A stretch of 64,000 bases of DNA from NCBI RefSeq assembly GCF_025628985.1, contig NZ_JAOTEM010000001.1, positions 1,054,001 to 1,118,000 on the forward strand. The letters are read 5' to 3'. Below are positions 33,656 through 42,260 of the stretch, piece by piece. A program made the position numbers and the translations under genes. This DNA is from Chryseobacterium edaphi. Lineage in GTDB: Bacteria > Bacteroidota > Bacteroidia > Flavobacteriales > Weeksellaceae. The notes beneath the pieces were generated by a model, which was given only the letters and a program-made list of their open reading frames with translations, searched no databases and was not told the origin of the DNA. Within the stretch, counting starts at the first letter, position 1. Every line of letters starts with the position of its first letter.

Positions 33656-35155
33656 ATGAAAAGTTTAGACATTCATAAAAGTGAATATTTAAAACAATTT
33701 GAAACTCAAACCTACGGAAGAAATCTTTTCAGAACGCAGGAAGAAGAAAGACTCGACGCTCCGAATGAGGAGTGCGGTATCTTCGGAATGTATTCTGATA
33801 ACGATCTTGATACGTTTTCCCTTTCACAGTTCGGGCTTTTTGCTTTGCAGCACAGAGGTCAGGAAGCTTGTGGCATTTCTGTTCTTAAAGACGGAAAGAT
33901 AAGCAATATGAAAGATGAAGGTTTGGTTTTGGATGTTTATAAAGAGATCCCAGATCCTGAAACTTTTATGGGAAATTCTGCAATCGGTCACACCCGTTAC
34001 ACAACTGCAGGAGACAAAAAGAAGTATAATTTTCAGCCATTTTTTGCTAAAAATGAGTATGATCAGATTATACTTTCTATCGCTCACAACGGTAACTTAA
34101 CCAATGCGAGAGAATTAAAAACAGAATTGGAAGCTGAAGGTGTAGTTTTCAGAGCAACTTCAGATTCTGAGGTTATTTTAAGATTAATTCAGAAAAATCT
34201 TGATTTAGGACTTCGTGGTGCTATCAAAGCAACCATGGAAAAGATTGAAGGAGCATATTCTGTTGTGGGAATGACGAGAAACAAATTCTTTGCATTCAGA
34301 GATTTCAACGGAATCAGACCTTTGGTTTTGGGAGCAGTTGACGAAAAGACATACGTTGTAGCTTCAGAATCTGTAGCTTTAGACGCAGTTGGAGCTCAAT
34401 ATGTAAGAGATATTTTACCGGGAGAAATCATTTATACCAATGAAAATGAACCTGGAAAACTGAATTCTTACATGGTGAATGAAGAAAGAGGAAAGCAAAG
34501 AATCTGTTCATTTGAATATATTTATTTTGCAAGACCCGATTCTACATTAGAAAATATCAATGTTTACGAAATCAGAGAAAAATCTGGTGAGAAAATCTGG
34601 GAACAGGCTCCTGTAGAAGCAGATATTGTAATCGGAGTTCCTGATTCCGGAGTTCCTGCAGCAATCGGTTTTTCTAAAGCTTCGGGAATTCCTTTCCGTC
34701 CGGTTTTGATTAAGAATAGATACATTGGAAGAAGTTTCATTGTTCCGACTCAGGAAATGAGAGAAAGGGTAGTCAATTTAAAATTAAACCCGATCATTTC
34801 TGAAATCAAAGGAAAAAGAGTTGTGATCATTGACGATTCGATCGTTCGTGGAACTACTTCGAAAAGACTGGTTAAAATTCTGAAAGAAGCGGGAGTTAAG
34901 GAAATTCACTTCAGAAGTGTTTCTCCGCCAATTATTGCTCCGTGTTATTTAGGAATTGATACTCCATCAAAAGATGATTTGATTTCTGCAAATATGACAA
35001 CTGAACAGTTGCGAGATTATTTGGGAGTAGATTCTCTGGAATTTTTGAGTACTGAAAATTTAAAAGTAATTTTAGGTTCATCAAACCACTGTTTCGGATG
35101 CTTTACAGAGGAATATCCTGTTGCAAAAGGAGAAGAAATTGAATTATTCAGTTAA
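33656..35155 (+). CDS. purF: Amidophosphoribosyltransferase
   Basis: First committed enzyme of purine synthesis: transfers glutamine ammonia to PRPP. The 499-residue protein has a 39-residue pro-peptide before the nucleophile Cys40 (ECGIFGMYS), which indicates the self-cleaving type. The glutaminase half has GHTRYTT and LSIAHNGNLTN. The phosphoribosyl-transferase half has the PRPP loop VVIIDDSIVRGTTSKR. Cysteines in SSNHCFGCF near the C terminus could be iron-sulfur ligands as in the Bacillus-type enzyme. It ends at a strong bidirectional terminator. Confidence 0.96.
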   Translation: MKSLDIHKSEYLKQFETQTYGRNLFRTQEEERLDAPNEECGIFGMYSDNDLDTFSLSQFGLFALQHRGQEACGISVLKDGKISNMKDEGLVLDVYKEIPDPETFMGNSAIGHTRYTTAGDKKKYNFQPFFAKNEYDQIILSIAHNGNLTNARELKTELEAEGVVFRATSDSEVILRLIQKNLDLGLRGAIKATMEKIEGAYSVVGMTRNKFFAFRDFNGIRPLVLGAVDEKTYVVASESVALDAVGAQYVRDILPGEIIYTNENEPGKLNSYMVNEERGKQRICSFEYIYFARPDSTLENINVYEIREKSGEKIWEQAPVEADIVIGVPDSGVPAAIGFSKASGIPFRPVLIKNRYIGRSFIVPTQEMRERVVNLKLNPIISEIKGKRVVIIDDSIVRGTTSKRLVKILKEAGVKEIHFRSVSPPIIAPCYLGIDTPSKDDLISANMTTEQLRDYLGVDSLEFLSTENLKVILGSSNHCFGCFTEEYPVAKGEEIELFS

Positions 35156-35170
35156 GAATTAAGTAAATAT

Positions 35171-35207
35171 AAAAAGGTCAGACTAATTTCTAAGTCTGAC
35201 CTTTTTT
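35171..35207. terminator. Bidirectional terminator between purF and an outer membrane protein gene
   Basis: AAAAAGGTCAGACT (35171-35184) and AGTCTGACCTTTTTT (35193-35207) form a 13- to 14-bp stem with A and T runs on either side. Almost the same hairpin recurs at 35944-35974. Confidence 0.92.
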
Positions 35208-35222
35208 ATGCTGAAATTATTT

Positions 35223-35801
35223 TTAAAATTTGTACGCAACTCCTACCTGAAAGACACTATTTCTGATAGCATCATCCGGATTGTTCTCTGCAATATCAGT
35301 TGCACCTGCGACAAATCTTGCGGTCAATCCAAATCCCTGAGCAAAATAATATCCTGCTCCAAGACCGACACCAAAGTCAAATCCTTTGAAAAGACTATCA
35401 ACATCAGCAGATCCTCCATCACCTTTTATCTTTTGACTGATCGCAAAACTGAACTGTGGTCCCGCTTCTAAGTATAATTCAGGAAGAATATTGTATTGAA
35501 GCATAATTGGAACAGCAATATAATCAAGATTTAATCTCGCATCAGATACACTTTTGAATTTAGCACCCATTCCGCTGTATAAAATTTCGGGTTGTACACT
35601 AAATGAACTTGCTACCGGAATATTTGCAAAAAATCCTCCGTAAATTCCTGGTTTACTTTTAAATTCGTTATCGTTAATTGAGGCTACATTCAAACCTGCT
35701 TTAATACCAAATCTTACAGGTGAAGATGATGTCTTTTCTTTTTCTTGAGCAAATGATAATGAACTCGCCATAATGGCTAATCCTAAAATTAGTTTTTTCA
35801 T
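35223..35801 (-). CDS. PorT-family outer membrane beta-barrel protein
   Basis: A 192-residue protein with a signal peptide (MKKLILGLAIMASSLSFAQ) and about eight amphipathic strands ending in Val-Ala-Tyr-Lys-Phe, the C-terminal aromatic of outer-membrane barrels. Segments such as RFGIKAGLNVASI, FFANIPVASSFSVQPEILYSG, YIAVPIMLQYNI and YLEAGPQFSFA fit the OmpA-like small barrel (PF13568) common in Bacteroidetes. Function is not specific: porin or structural. It is a paralog of the next gene, in the same orientation, and the shared terminator at 35.2 kb ends it. Confidence 0.87.
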   Translation of the reverse strand: MKKLILGLAIMASSLSFAQEKEKTSSSPVRFGIKAGLNVASINDNEFKSKPGIYGGFFANIPVASSFSVQPEILYSGMGAKFKSVSDARLNLDYIAVPIMLQYNILPELYLEAGPQFSFAISQKIKGDGGSADVDSLFKGFDFGVGLGAGYYFAQGFGLTARFVAGATDIAENNPDDAIRNSVFQVGVAYKF

Positions 35802-35943
35802 AGTTATTGTTTATAATTAATAAATAGTTTATCGGTCAAATTTGCAGCAAATTCTTCGCTAATTTATTTAATTAATTTCAAAACAGCAAAATAGATGGCG
35901 AAATTAAGTTAGAATGAATATTGATAATATACTATTAAACAAA

Positions 35944-35974
35944 AAGGTCAGACTTAAAACTTAAGTCTGACCTT
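35944..35974 (-). terminator. Terminator between duplicated outer membrane protein genes
   Basis: AAGGTCAGACTTAA (35944-35957) and TTAAGTCTGACCTT (35961-35974) make a 14-bp stem. On the minus strand TTTTTG follows. The arms match those of the hairpin at 35171-35207, which suggests they were copied with the gene. Confidence 0.85.
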
Positions 35975-36004
35975 CTTTATTGAAATAAAATTTGTTTAAA
36001 ATTC

Positions 36005-36664
36005 TTAGAATTTAAATGCTAAACCAACTGCAAAGTTGTTGTTTCTCACTGCATCAGAACCATTTGGTCTGTCTTTAGCAACATCAGTAACACCAGCTGT
36101 ATATCTTGCTGTAATACCTACATTATCTGTAAAGTAATAACCTGCACCTAGACCAATACCCAAATTGAAAGTATTCAATTGATCTTTATAGTCTCCAGTA
36201 GTATTCAAAGGATCGTTGTTGCTTTCGTTTTTCAATTTGTTTTTAGCACTAACTAAAAATCCGAATTCCGGACCAGCTTCAACATAAAGATTTGGAATAA
36301 AATTATACTGGAACATTAAAGGAACTGCAACATAATCCAAATGTCTTGCATACGAAATTCTATCATTTGAAATTGGAGCTCTGTAATCATACTTGTCACC
36401 ATATTGTGTATAAATAACCTCTGGCTGAATGCTGAAAGATTCTGCTACCGGAATACTTGCAAAAACACCTGCATTAAAACCGATTTTAGATCCTTGATCT
36501 TCCAATGATCCGTCATCTGATAATGATGAAACGTTCATACCACCTTTAATACCAAATCTTACATCTGATGAAGATGTTGATCTTGTTGTAGTCGTGGTAG
36601 TTGTTGTCTGAGCGAATGCTAATGAACCTGCTGTAACCGCTAGTCCTAAAATTAACTTTTTCAT
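36005..36664 (-). CDS. PorT-family outer membrane beta-barrel protein (paralog)
   Basis: A 219-residue barrel with signal peptide MKKLILGLAVTAGSLAFAQ, a Thr-rich stretch just after the cleavage site, then strands that match the neighbour closely (RFGIKGGMNVSSL, VFASIPVAESFSIQPEVIYTQ, YVAVPLMFQYNFIPNLYVEAGP, AVGLAFKF end). It is longer by about 27 residues in the loops. The two genes and their terminators look like a tandem duplication. Function as a small porin or structural barrel is inferred from family only. Confidence 0.87.
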   Translation of the reverse strand: MKKLILGLAVTAGSLAFAQTTTTTTTTRSTSSSDVRFGIKGGMNVSSLSDDGSLEDQGSKIGFNAGVFASIPVAESFSIQPEVIYTQYGDKYDYRAPISNDRISYARHLDYVAVPLMFQYNFIPNLYVEAGPEFGFLVSAKNKLKNESNNDPLNTTGDYKDQLNTFNLGIGLGAGYYFTDNVGITARYTAGVTDVAKDRPNGSDAVRNNNFAVGLAFKF

Positions 36665-36920
36665 AACTTTAAATTTTTAATATTTACTATTTCCTATTTC
36701 CTAATTTTAAATTTTCTGTCAAACCTTCAATTTGACGAGTGGTATCTTCCAAATTGTTTGCCAAAAATGAAAATGATGATAAAAATCAGGTTTATACAAA
36801 TAGAAAACAAAGCCTTTTAATTAATTAACTATTTAAAATACAAACATTTATAAAAATAAAACATCTGTTTAAATAAATTTGAAATATTCTGTATAATTAG
36901 TGAAAAATGAAGTTTAAAAT

Positions 36921-37967
36921 TTAAAATCCGCTCATTTTCTTATAAAAATCTAATGATTTTTGAATGTTTTCTGTGGTACATTCATAATCAAATACACAAG
37001 AACCAATTCCTGAAAGTAAAGAAAAATTGATTTTACTCTCAACATTCTTTTTGTCATTTAATAGTAGATTGAAAATATTTTCTTCCTTAAAATCACTTAA
37101 ATCTATAAATGAATAATATTTTCGGATGTTCTCAATAATTAATTCTGATTCCTCTTGCGAAATTAGCCCCTCCAAAAAAGAAAGATGAGTTTCGCAGATC
37201 ATGCCAAGCGCTACAGCTTCACCGTGAAGAATCGGGGTTTCTTTTTCTAAACATAAACTTTCTATTGCGTGACCGATGGTGTGACCAAAATTTAAAGTTT
37301 TTCTTATATTTTTTTCATTAAAATCTTTTTCAACAACATTCTGTTTTATATCCATCGATGTCTGAATGTGAGGAAAAACACCTTCCGTGTCTATCTTCTG
37401 AATCTGAATAAGATTTTCCCAATGAGTTTTGTCAGCGATCAATCCGTGTTTCAGCATTTCAGCAAAACCGCTGCGCAGCTCTGTATAAGGAAGTGTTTCT
37501 AAAAACTGAGGATACACAAATATCTGCTCGGGAAAACTAAAAGTTCCTACCATATTTTTATAATGCATTAAATCAATTCCGGTTTTTCCGCCAATAGAAG
37601 CGTCACACATTGATAATAAAGTAGTTGGAATATTGATAAACGAGATTCCTCTTTTGTAAGTTGAAGCGATAAATCCGCCCATATCGGTAATTACTCCGCC
37701 ACCAAGATTGATGATCAAAGCTTTTCGGTCTGCCTGCATTTCTGTTAAAATCTCCCATAACTGATTGACCGTCTGAATATTTTTCATTTCCTCACCTGAC
37801 TCAACTTCCAGAATTTCAAAGCTGATCTCGGTTTCCAAATTTCCCAAAAGTAAAGGAAGACAATATTCATGAGTATTTTCGTCTACAAGAATAAATATTT
37901 TACTGAATGTTTTTTGGGTAAAAAAATCGTTAAGTTGAGAAAAATTCTGGTCTAAAAAAGTAATCAT
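36921..37967 (-). CDS. aroB: 3-dehydroquinate synthase
   Basis: Second enzyme of the shikimate pathway: NAD- and zinc-dependent conversion of DAHP to 3-dehydroquinate. From ATG 37967 it is 348 residues. An in-frame start at 38009 is rejected because the promoter element lies at 38007-38014. Motifs are NLGGGVITDMGGFIASTYKRG (NAD loop), TTLLSMCDASIGGKTG and the zinc histidines in LNFGHTIGHAIES and LHGEAVALGM. It is a single-gene unit, divergent from the pseudouridine synthase gene. Confidence 0.96.
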   Translation of the reverse strand: MITFLDQNFSQLNDFFTQKTFSKIFILVDENTHEYCLPLLLGNLETEISFEILEVESGEEMKNIQTVNQLWEILTEMQADRKALIINLGGGVITDMGGFIASTYKRGISFINIPTTLLSMCDASIGGKTGIDLMHYKNMVGTFSFPEQIFVYPQFLETLPYTELRSGFAEMLKHGLIADKTHWENLIQIQKIDTEGVFPHIQTSMDIKQNVVEKDFNEKNIRKTLNFGHTIGHAIESLCLEKETPILHGEAVALGMICETHLSFLEGLISQEESELIIENIRKYYSFIDLSDFKEENIFNLLLNDKKNVESKINFSLLSGIGSCVFDYECTTENIQKSLDFYKKMSGF

Positions 37968-38006
37968 TTTTTGATTTTTAATTAAATTAATAAGCAAACA
38001 ATTGTA

Positions 38007-38014
38007 CAAAGTTA
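38007..38014 (-). promoter_or_regulatory. Promoter -7 element for aroB
   Basis: Reads TAACTTTG on the minus strand, 40 bases before ATG 37967. It helps decide the aroB start because it lies at the upstream in-frame alternative. Confidence 0.5.
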
Positions 38015-38047
38015 TGATTCTTAATTTTTAACTCGTAACTAAATTAC

Positions 38048-38055
38048 TATCTTTG
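38048..38055 (+). promoter_or_regulatory. Promoter -7 element for the pseudouridine synthase gene
   Basis: TATCTTTG matches TAnnTTTG and ends 14 bases before the ATG at 38070, giving a very short 5' leader. Confidence 0.55.
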
Positions 38056-38069
38056 CAAAAATATTTAGA

Positions 38070-39323
38070 ATGAGCAGAGACAATAATAATTCAGGAAGAC
38101 CAAAAAAACCGAGATCTTCAACGAGAAATTCGGACAGTCCTCGCTCTCCTAAATCTGGAAATTCTTCAGACTCAAAATCTTTCAAAAAACCATTTTCTAA
38201 AACTGGTGCAAGAAGTTTTGAACCAAAAGATAATAGTGAAAACGGCTCATCAAAATTTGATAAAAAGCCTTTCAGCAGAAGTGACAGAGCTACAGACAGC
38301 TCTAAGCCTTTTAAAAAACCCGATTCTAGGAGATCTGATACAAGCTATGAGAGTCGAATGGAAAAGAAATACTCAAAAACTGAAAAAGAACCTTTCGTAT
38401 CCAACCAAAGTGAAGAGAGAAAGTCTTTTGGCAAGACTAACTTCAAGAGAGGTGGTGAAGGTAGAAGCAGTTCTGATGTAAGAGGAAAGTACGAAAGAGG
38501 TAGCTTAAAATACGGAAGAAAACCCGGAAGCGAAAAAACTGACAGAGATGATGACAGAGCAAGATCTTTTGTACAGAAAAGAAGATTCAAAAAGGTTGAA
38601 AAAGATGTTCATAAAGATACGATCCGTCTTAACAAATACATTGCAAACTCAGGAATTTGCAGCAGGAGAGAAGCTGACGAATTGATCGTTCAGGGATTGG
38701 TAGAAGTTAACGGACAGGTAGTTACCGAAATGGGATATCAGGTTGAGAAAACGGACAAAGTAGTTTTCGACGGACAAGGTATCACTCCGGAAAAACCGGT
38801 TTATATACTTTTAAATAAGCCAAAAGGTTATATTTCTACGACCAAAGACGATAAAGCAAGAAAAACCGTAATGGATTTGGTTGCGAATGCATCTCCGTAT
38901 CGTGTGTTCCCGGTTGGAAGACTCGACCGTTCTACAACGGGAGTTATTCTTTTGACCAATGACGGACATATGACGAAGAAATTGACGCATCCATCTTTTG
39001 ACGCCAAAAAGATCTATCATGTAACGTTGGATAAGAAATTGACCAATGAAGATATGAGACTGATTGTTGAAGGAATTCGTCTGGAAGAAGGGATTGCTGT
39101 TGTAGATCAAATTTCGTTCATCGAAGGGAAACCAAAAAATGAAATCGGAATGGAAATCCACATCGGTTGGAACCGTGTCATCAGAAGAATTTTCCAAAGA
39201 TTAGGATATGAGGTAGAAGCTCTTGACAGAGTAATGTTCGCAGGAATGACAAAGAAAAACATCAAAAGAGGACACTGGAGAATCCTTACAGATTTGGAAG
39301 TGAATACTTTGAAAATGCTTTAA
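38070..39323 (+). CDS. RluB/RsuA-family pseudouridine synthase with long disordered N-terminal extension
   Basis: A 417-residue protein. Residues 1-180 are a Ser/Lys/Arg/Asp-rich low-complexity extension with repeated K-K-P-F/S-S-D/R-S units. An S4 RNA-binding domain follows (about 184-240, RLNKYIANSGICSRREAD), then the catalytic domain with Asp286 in VGRLDRSTTGVILLTND. This core matches enzymes that modify 23S rRNA (RluB) or 16S rRNA (RsuA). The extension is common in Bacteroidetes homologs and probably adds RNA affinity. The gene has its own promoter element and a terminator. Confidence 0.92.
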   Translation: MSRDNNNSGRPKKPRSSTRNSDSPRSPKSGNSSDSKSFKKPFSKTGARSFEPKDNSENGSSKFDKKPFSRSDRATDSSKPFKKPDSRRSDTSYESRMEKKYSKTEKEPFVSNQSEERKSFGKTNFKRGGEGRSSSDVRGKYERGSLKYGRKPGSEKTDRDDDRARSFVQKRRFKKVEKDVHKDTIRLNKYIANSGICSRREADELIVQGLVEVNGQVVTEMGYQVEKTDKVVFDGQGITPEKPVYILLNKPKGYISTTKDDKARKTVMDLVANASPYRVFPVGRLDRSTTGVILLTNDGHMTKKLTHPSFDAKKIYHVTLDKKLTNEDMRLIVEGIRLEEGIAVVDQISFIEGKPKNEIGMEIHIGWNRVIRRIFQRLGYEVEALDRVMFAGMTKKNIKRGHWRILTDLEVNTLKML

Positions 39324-39347
39324 AAAAACTTAAAGCTTATAAAAATT

Positions 39348-39380
39348 AAAGACGCAGAATGAATTTTCTGCGTCTTTTTT
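39348..39380 (+). terminator. Terminator after the pseudouridine synthase gene
   Basis: AAAGACGCAGAA (39348-39359) and TTCTGCGTCTTT (39366-39377) form a 12-bp stem followed by T residues to 39380. Confidence 0.9.
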
Positions 39381-39430
39381 ATTTCTAATTTAATTAACTA
39401 AATAACTGAGTAACTAAAAAAACTCATTAA

Positions 39431-40036
39431 CTATCCTAAAACCGTCACTCCTTTTTGAATCATTTCAAAAATGGCATCTTTTCCATTATCAGGTTTTACG
39501 TTGACAGCTTTAGTTCCATTGAAGTGTAGACAAGTAATATACCCGTTTGCAACTGCATCTGTTGCGGTAAATTTCACACAATAATCCATTGCTAAACCTA
39601 CAATTTCCACTAATTGAATGTCGTGATATTTTAAGAAATCATCTAAACCCGTTTTCATAAAATGATTATTATCCTGAAAACCGCTATAAGCATCAATTTC
39701 AGTATTTTTTCCTTTCTGAATAATGTGAGTTACTTTTTCTCTGTTCAAATCCTGATGAAATTCTGCCCCAAAAGTTCCTTCCACACAATGATCCGGCCAC
39801 ATAAACTGCGGAACTCCATTTAAAATAATACTTTCTCCCACTTTTTTTCCATTATTGCTTGCAAAACTTTTATGGTTTGCGGGATGCCAATCTTGAGTCA
39901 GAACAATCTGATCATAATCGTTTTCTTCCATCAGAGAATTGATGTAGGGAATAATTTCGTTTGCTTCAGGAACAGCCAATGCTCCACCTTCACAAAAATC
40001 GTTTTGTACATCGACTATTATTAATGCTTTTTTCAT
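39431..40036 (-). CDS. pncA: Nicotinamidase
   Basis: Hydrolyses nicotinamide to nicotinate for NAD salvage. The 201-residue protein has the isochorismatase-like fold and the triad Asp9 (DVQNDFCEGGAL), Lys108 (IIQKGKN) and Cys153 (LAMDYCVKFTA). Metal ligands fit QDWHPANHKSF (Asp49, His51, His55) and the PDHC segment near 82. Length is normal for the bacterial form. It is a single gene, preceded by a 343-base intergenic region containing a palindromic repeat. Confidence 0.94.
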   Translation of the reverse strand: MKKALIIVDVQNDFCEGGALAVPEANEIIPYINSLMEENDYDQIVLTQDWHPANHKSFASNNGKKVGESIILNGVPQFMWPDHCVEGTFGAEFHQDLNREKVTHIIQKGKNTEIDAYSGFQDNNHFMKTGLDDFLKYHDIQLVEIVGLAMDYCVKFTATDAVANGYITCLHFNGTKAVNVKPDNGKDAIFEMIQKGVTVLG

Positions 40037-40192
40037 GTTTATTATGATTGATTTTTTTTAATATTTATTTAAATCAAATACTCAAAAATTTATCCAAATT
40101 TTAAATATCGGACAAAACGGCATTTAGATTGAAAGTTTTCAACAAAGATTTTATAAATAATAAAAACGACATTTTAAATGAACATCCAGTCT

Positions 40193-40253
40193 GTCATTCA
40201 GGAGGAATCTCTACGATACTTTATTTGCGATATGTAGATTCCTCCGGAATGAC
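40193..40253. repeat. Palindromic intergenic repeat
   Basis: GTCATTC-A-GGAGGAATCTcTAC (from 40193) pairs with GTAGATTCCTCC-GGAATGAC (to 40253) around about 18 bases, a near-perfect long hairpin without a T run. The right half shares an 18-base segment, differing at two positions, with 48921-48938. The rest of the 343-base gap (40037-40379) holds only AT-rich sequence and the helicase promoter. Confidence 0.7.
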
Positions 40254-40354
40254 AAACAATATGGATTAATAGGTCAAAAAATTGAAAGTCTTTATTTATT
40301 AAAATTATTACAATCAGTATTTCACTTTCGCGATCTAAACAAATATCAATAGCT

Positions 40355-40362
40355 TATCTTTG
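40355..40362 (+). promoter_or_regulatory. Promoter -7 element for the DEAD-box helicase gene
   Basis: TATCTTTG matches TAnnTTTG and ends 17 bases before the ATG at 40380. A -33 TTG was not seen. Confidence 0.5.
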
Positions 40363-40379
40363 CAACAAATCAATATTTT

Positions 40380-41522
40380 ATGTCATTTGAGTCGTTAGGA
40401 TTATCAAGCAATATTATTCATTCTGTTAAAAAATTAGGTTATCTGAAACCTTTTCCAATTCAGGAACAGGCAATTCCTATTATTTTGCAGGGAAAAGATC
40501 TGGTGGGAATTGCGCAGACCGGTTCCGGAAAAACAGCTTGTTTTGTGATGCCGATTTTAGAAAAATTACAAAATGCGGAAGTTAAAAAAGATCGAAATGT
40601 TCAGGTTTTAATATTGGTTCCTACACGAGAATTGGCGATTCAGATTGATGAAGTTTTTAGAGCTTTTACAGAAAATCTGAAGCGTGAGATTCGTACAATG
40701 GCAGTTTATGGCGGTGTTTCTATCAATCCGCAGATGAAAGGAATGTTTGGGGTCGAAGTTTTGATTGCAACTCCTGGTCGTTTATTGGATTTGATTGATC
40801 ATAATGCATTAAGTATTTCAGGAATTCAGCATCTAGTGATTGATGAGGCTGATAAAATGTTTCAGTTAGGTTTTGGCGATGAGATGAACAAACTTTTCGG
40901 GATGATGCCTGTCATGAAACAAACAACGTTATTTTCTGCAACTTTAGATGACAAAGTTTCTGAAATGAAGAAGCGAATCTCAATGAATCCTACATTGATT
41001 GAAATCAAAAAAGAAGAAGTCGAAATCGACAATATCGAGCAATTGGCATATCACGTTTCACCGGAAAACAAAGGTCCTTTTTTGAGATATTTAATTAAGG
41101 AAAAAAAGGTTGAGAAAGCTTTGATCTTTGTTTCATCAACGAAATCTGCTGATAATCTGGTTGAAAAATTAAAGAAAAACAAAATAAAAGCTGTTGCCAT
41201 TCACAGTCAGAAATCGCAGGGCGCTCGGAGAAATAATTTAGAAGAATTTAAAGTAAATGGTGCACAGATTTTAGTTGCAACAGACCTGATTGGTCGTGGT
41301 ATTCACATCGAATCTTTGCCATGTGTCATTAATTATGAATTGCCTCGTTCGCCTCTGGATTATATTCACAGAATTGGTAGAACAGGACGTGCAGGCGAAA
41401 AAGGAACTGCTATCAATATTCTTACCGATGACGAATTACAGCATTTCAGAGTCATTCAGAAGAAAATGGGGAAGAAGGTTACTTTACATAGAACTGAAGG
41501 TATCGAATTACACGGCTATTAG
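40380..41522 (+). CDS. DEAD-box ATP-dependent RNA helicase
   Basis: A 380-residue RNA helicase core with little C-terminal tail. It shows the Q motif (LKPFPIQEQAIP), motif I AQTGSGKT, Ia PTRELAIQ, motif II DEAD (VIDEADKMF), III SAT, and the second RecA domain with VATDLIGRGIHI and HRIGRTGRAG. The family unwinds short RNA duplexes in ribosome assembly, cold adaptation and RNA decay. Without a specific tail the exact RNA target (RhlE- or CsdA-like) is open. It has its own promoter element, and a weak terminator follows. Confidence 0.93.
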   Translation: MSFESLGLSSNIIHSVKKLGYLKPFPIQEQAIPIILQGKDLVGIAQTGSGKTACFVMPILEKLQNAEVKKDRNVQVLILVPTRELAIQIDEVFRAFTENLKREIRTMAVYGGVSINPQMKGMFGVEVLIATPGRLLDLIDHNALSISGIQHLVIDEADKMFQLGFGDEMNKLFGMMPVMKQTTLFSATLDDKVSEMKKRISMNPTLIEIKKEEVEIDNIEQLAYHVSPENKGPFLRYLIKEKKVEKALIFVSSTKSADNLVEKLKKNKIKAVAIHSQKSQGARRNNLEEFKVNGAQILVATDLIGRGIHIESLPCVINYELPRSPLDYIHRIGRTGRAGEKGTAINILTDDELQHFRVIQKKMGKKVTLHRTEGIELHGY

Positions 41523-41541
41523 TGAGAAAACCAAAAGAATC

Positions 41542-41577
41542 AAAGCTTCAATTTTAAAAGAATCTGAGGCTTTTTTT
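41542..41577 (+). terminator. Possible terminator after the helicase gene
   Basis: AAAGCTTC (41542-41549) and GAGGCTTT (41566-41573) can pair with one mismatch over a 16-base loop, followed by T residues. Moderate quality only. Confidence 0.45.
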
Positions 41578-41666
41578 ATGCTTAGAATTCTCAAATTTTT
41601 TGATAAATTTACGCAGGTTAAAATTAAAAAACGCTCCAAAGCCAGTTGCCACAGAAAACAATATTT

Positions 41667-42260
41667 ATGAAAGAATTTACCATTGTTCGTGGATTATTTG
41701 ACAACCGGAAACGACAATTGATTTTAGATAAAAACTTTATCAAATTTGAAAATAAAGATCGTAAAGGAGATTTATTTACAGTTATCAATAAGGAAGATAT
41801 TACAGGAATCAGATATGGAATTCAATTCATTAATGGCTACAGTTTCTACATCGGAAGAGAATATTTGATTTACATCAAAACTATTTCGAATCACGAAATC
41901 AAAATCAATTTTAAACTTTTTTACGGTAGAAAATTACAGGAAAAACATCAGTTATTCTATGATATTATTGATGAATTGTGGAACAATTATCTTGATGATC
42001 TTTCACAAAGTTATTTGAACAAAATTATTAGTGGCGAGAATTTTGAATTGTGTGGAGTTCAGTTTTTGACTGACAAAATAAAATTTAACAATAAAGAATT
42101 ACTATTCAAAAATCTTGAAATTAAGAAGTATAAGCATCATTATTTAATCTATTCTAATCAGAACGAATATCAGAATAAAATGCTGTACTATTTGAAAGAT
42201 GAAAATGCCGTAATTTTATCGAACCTTTTAACAATCATAAAAAATAATGGACAATATTGA
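41667..42260 (+). CDS. Protein of unknown function, first gene of the bacillithiol-type operon
   Basis: A 197-residue soluble protein from ATG 41667 (a TTG at 41646 is in frame but less likely). It has no signal peptide. The sequence alternates Lys/Asn-rich and hydrophobic strands (FTIVRGLFDNRKRQLILDKN, GIRYGIQFINGYSFYIGREY, EIKINFKLFYGRK), which could be a pleckstrin-like or similar beta domain followed by two helices and a second such unit (FELCGVQFLTDKIKFNNKEL). I do not recognise a named family. It overlaps the BstA/YfiT-like gene by 14 bases, so it belongs to that operon and may share its redox role. Confidence 0.7.
   Translation: MKEFTIVRGLFDNRKRQLILDKNFIKFENKDRKGDLFTVINKEDITGIRYGIQFINGYSFYIGREYLIYIKTISNHEIKINFKLFYGRKLQEKHQLFYDIIDELWNNYLDDLSQSYLNKIISGENFELCGVQFLTDKIKFNNKELLFKNLEIKKYKHHYLIYSNQNEYQNKMLYYLKDENAVILSNLLTIIKNNGQY

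Noticed and set aside
36718..36736. GTCAAA/TTTGAC inverted pair upstream of the second outer membrane protein gene
   Set aside because: The arms are short and no promoter element fits next to them; too weak for a regulatory claim.
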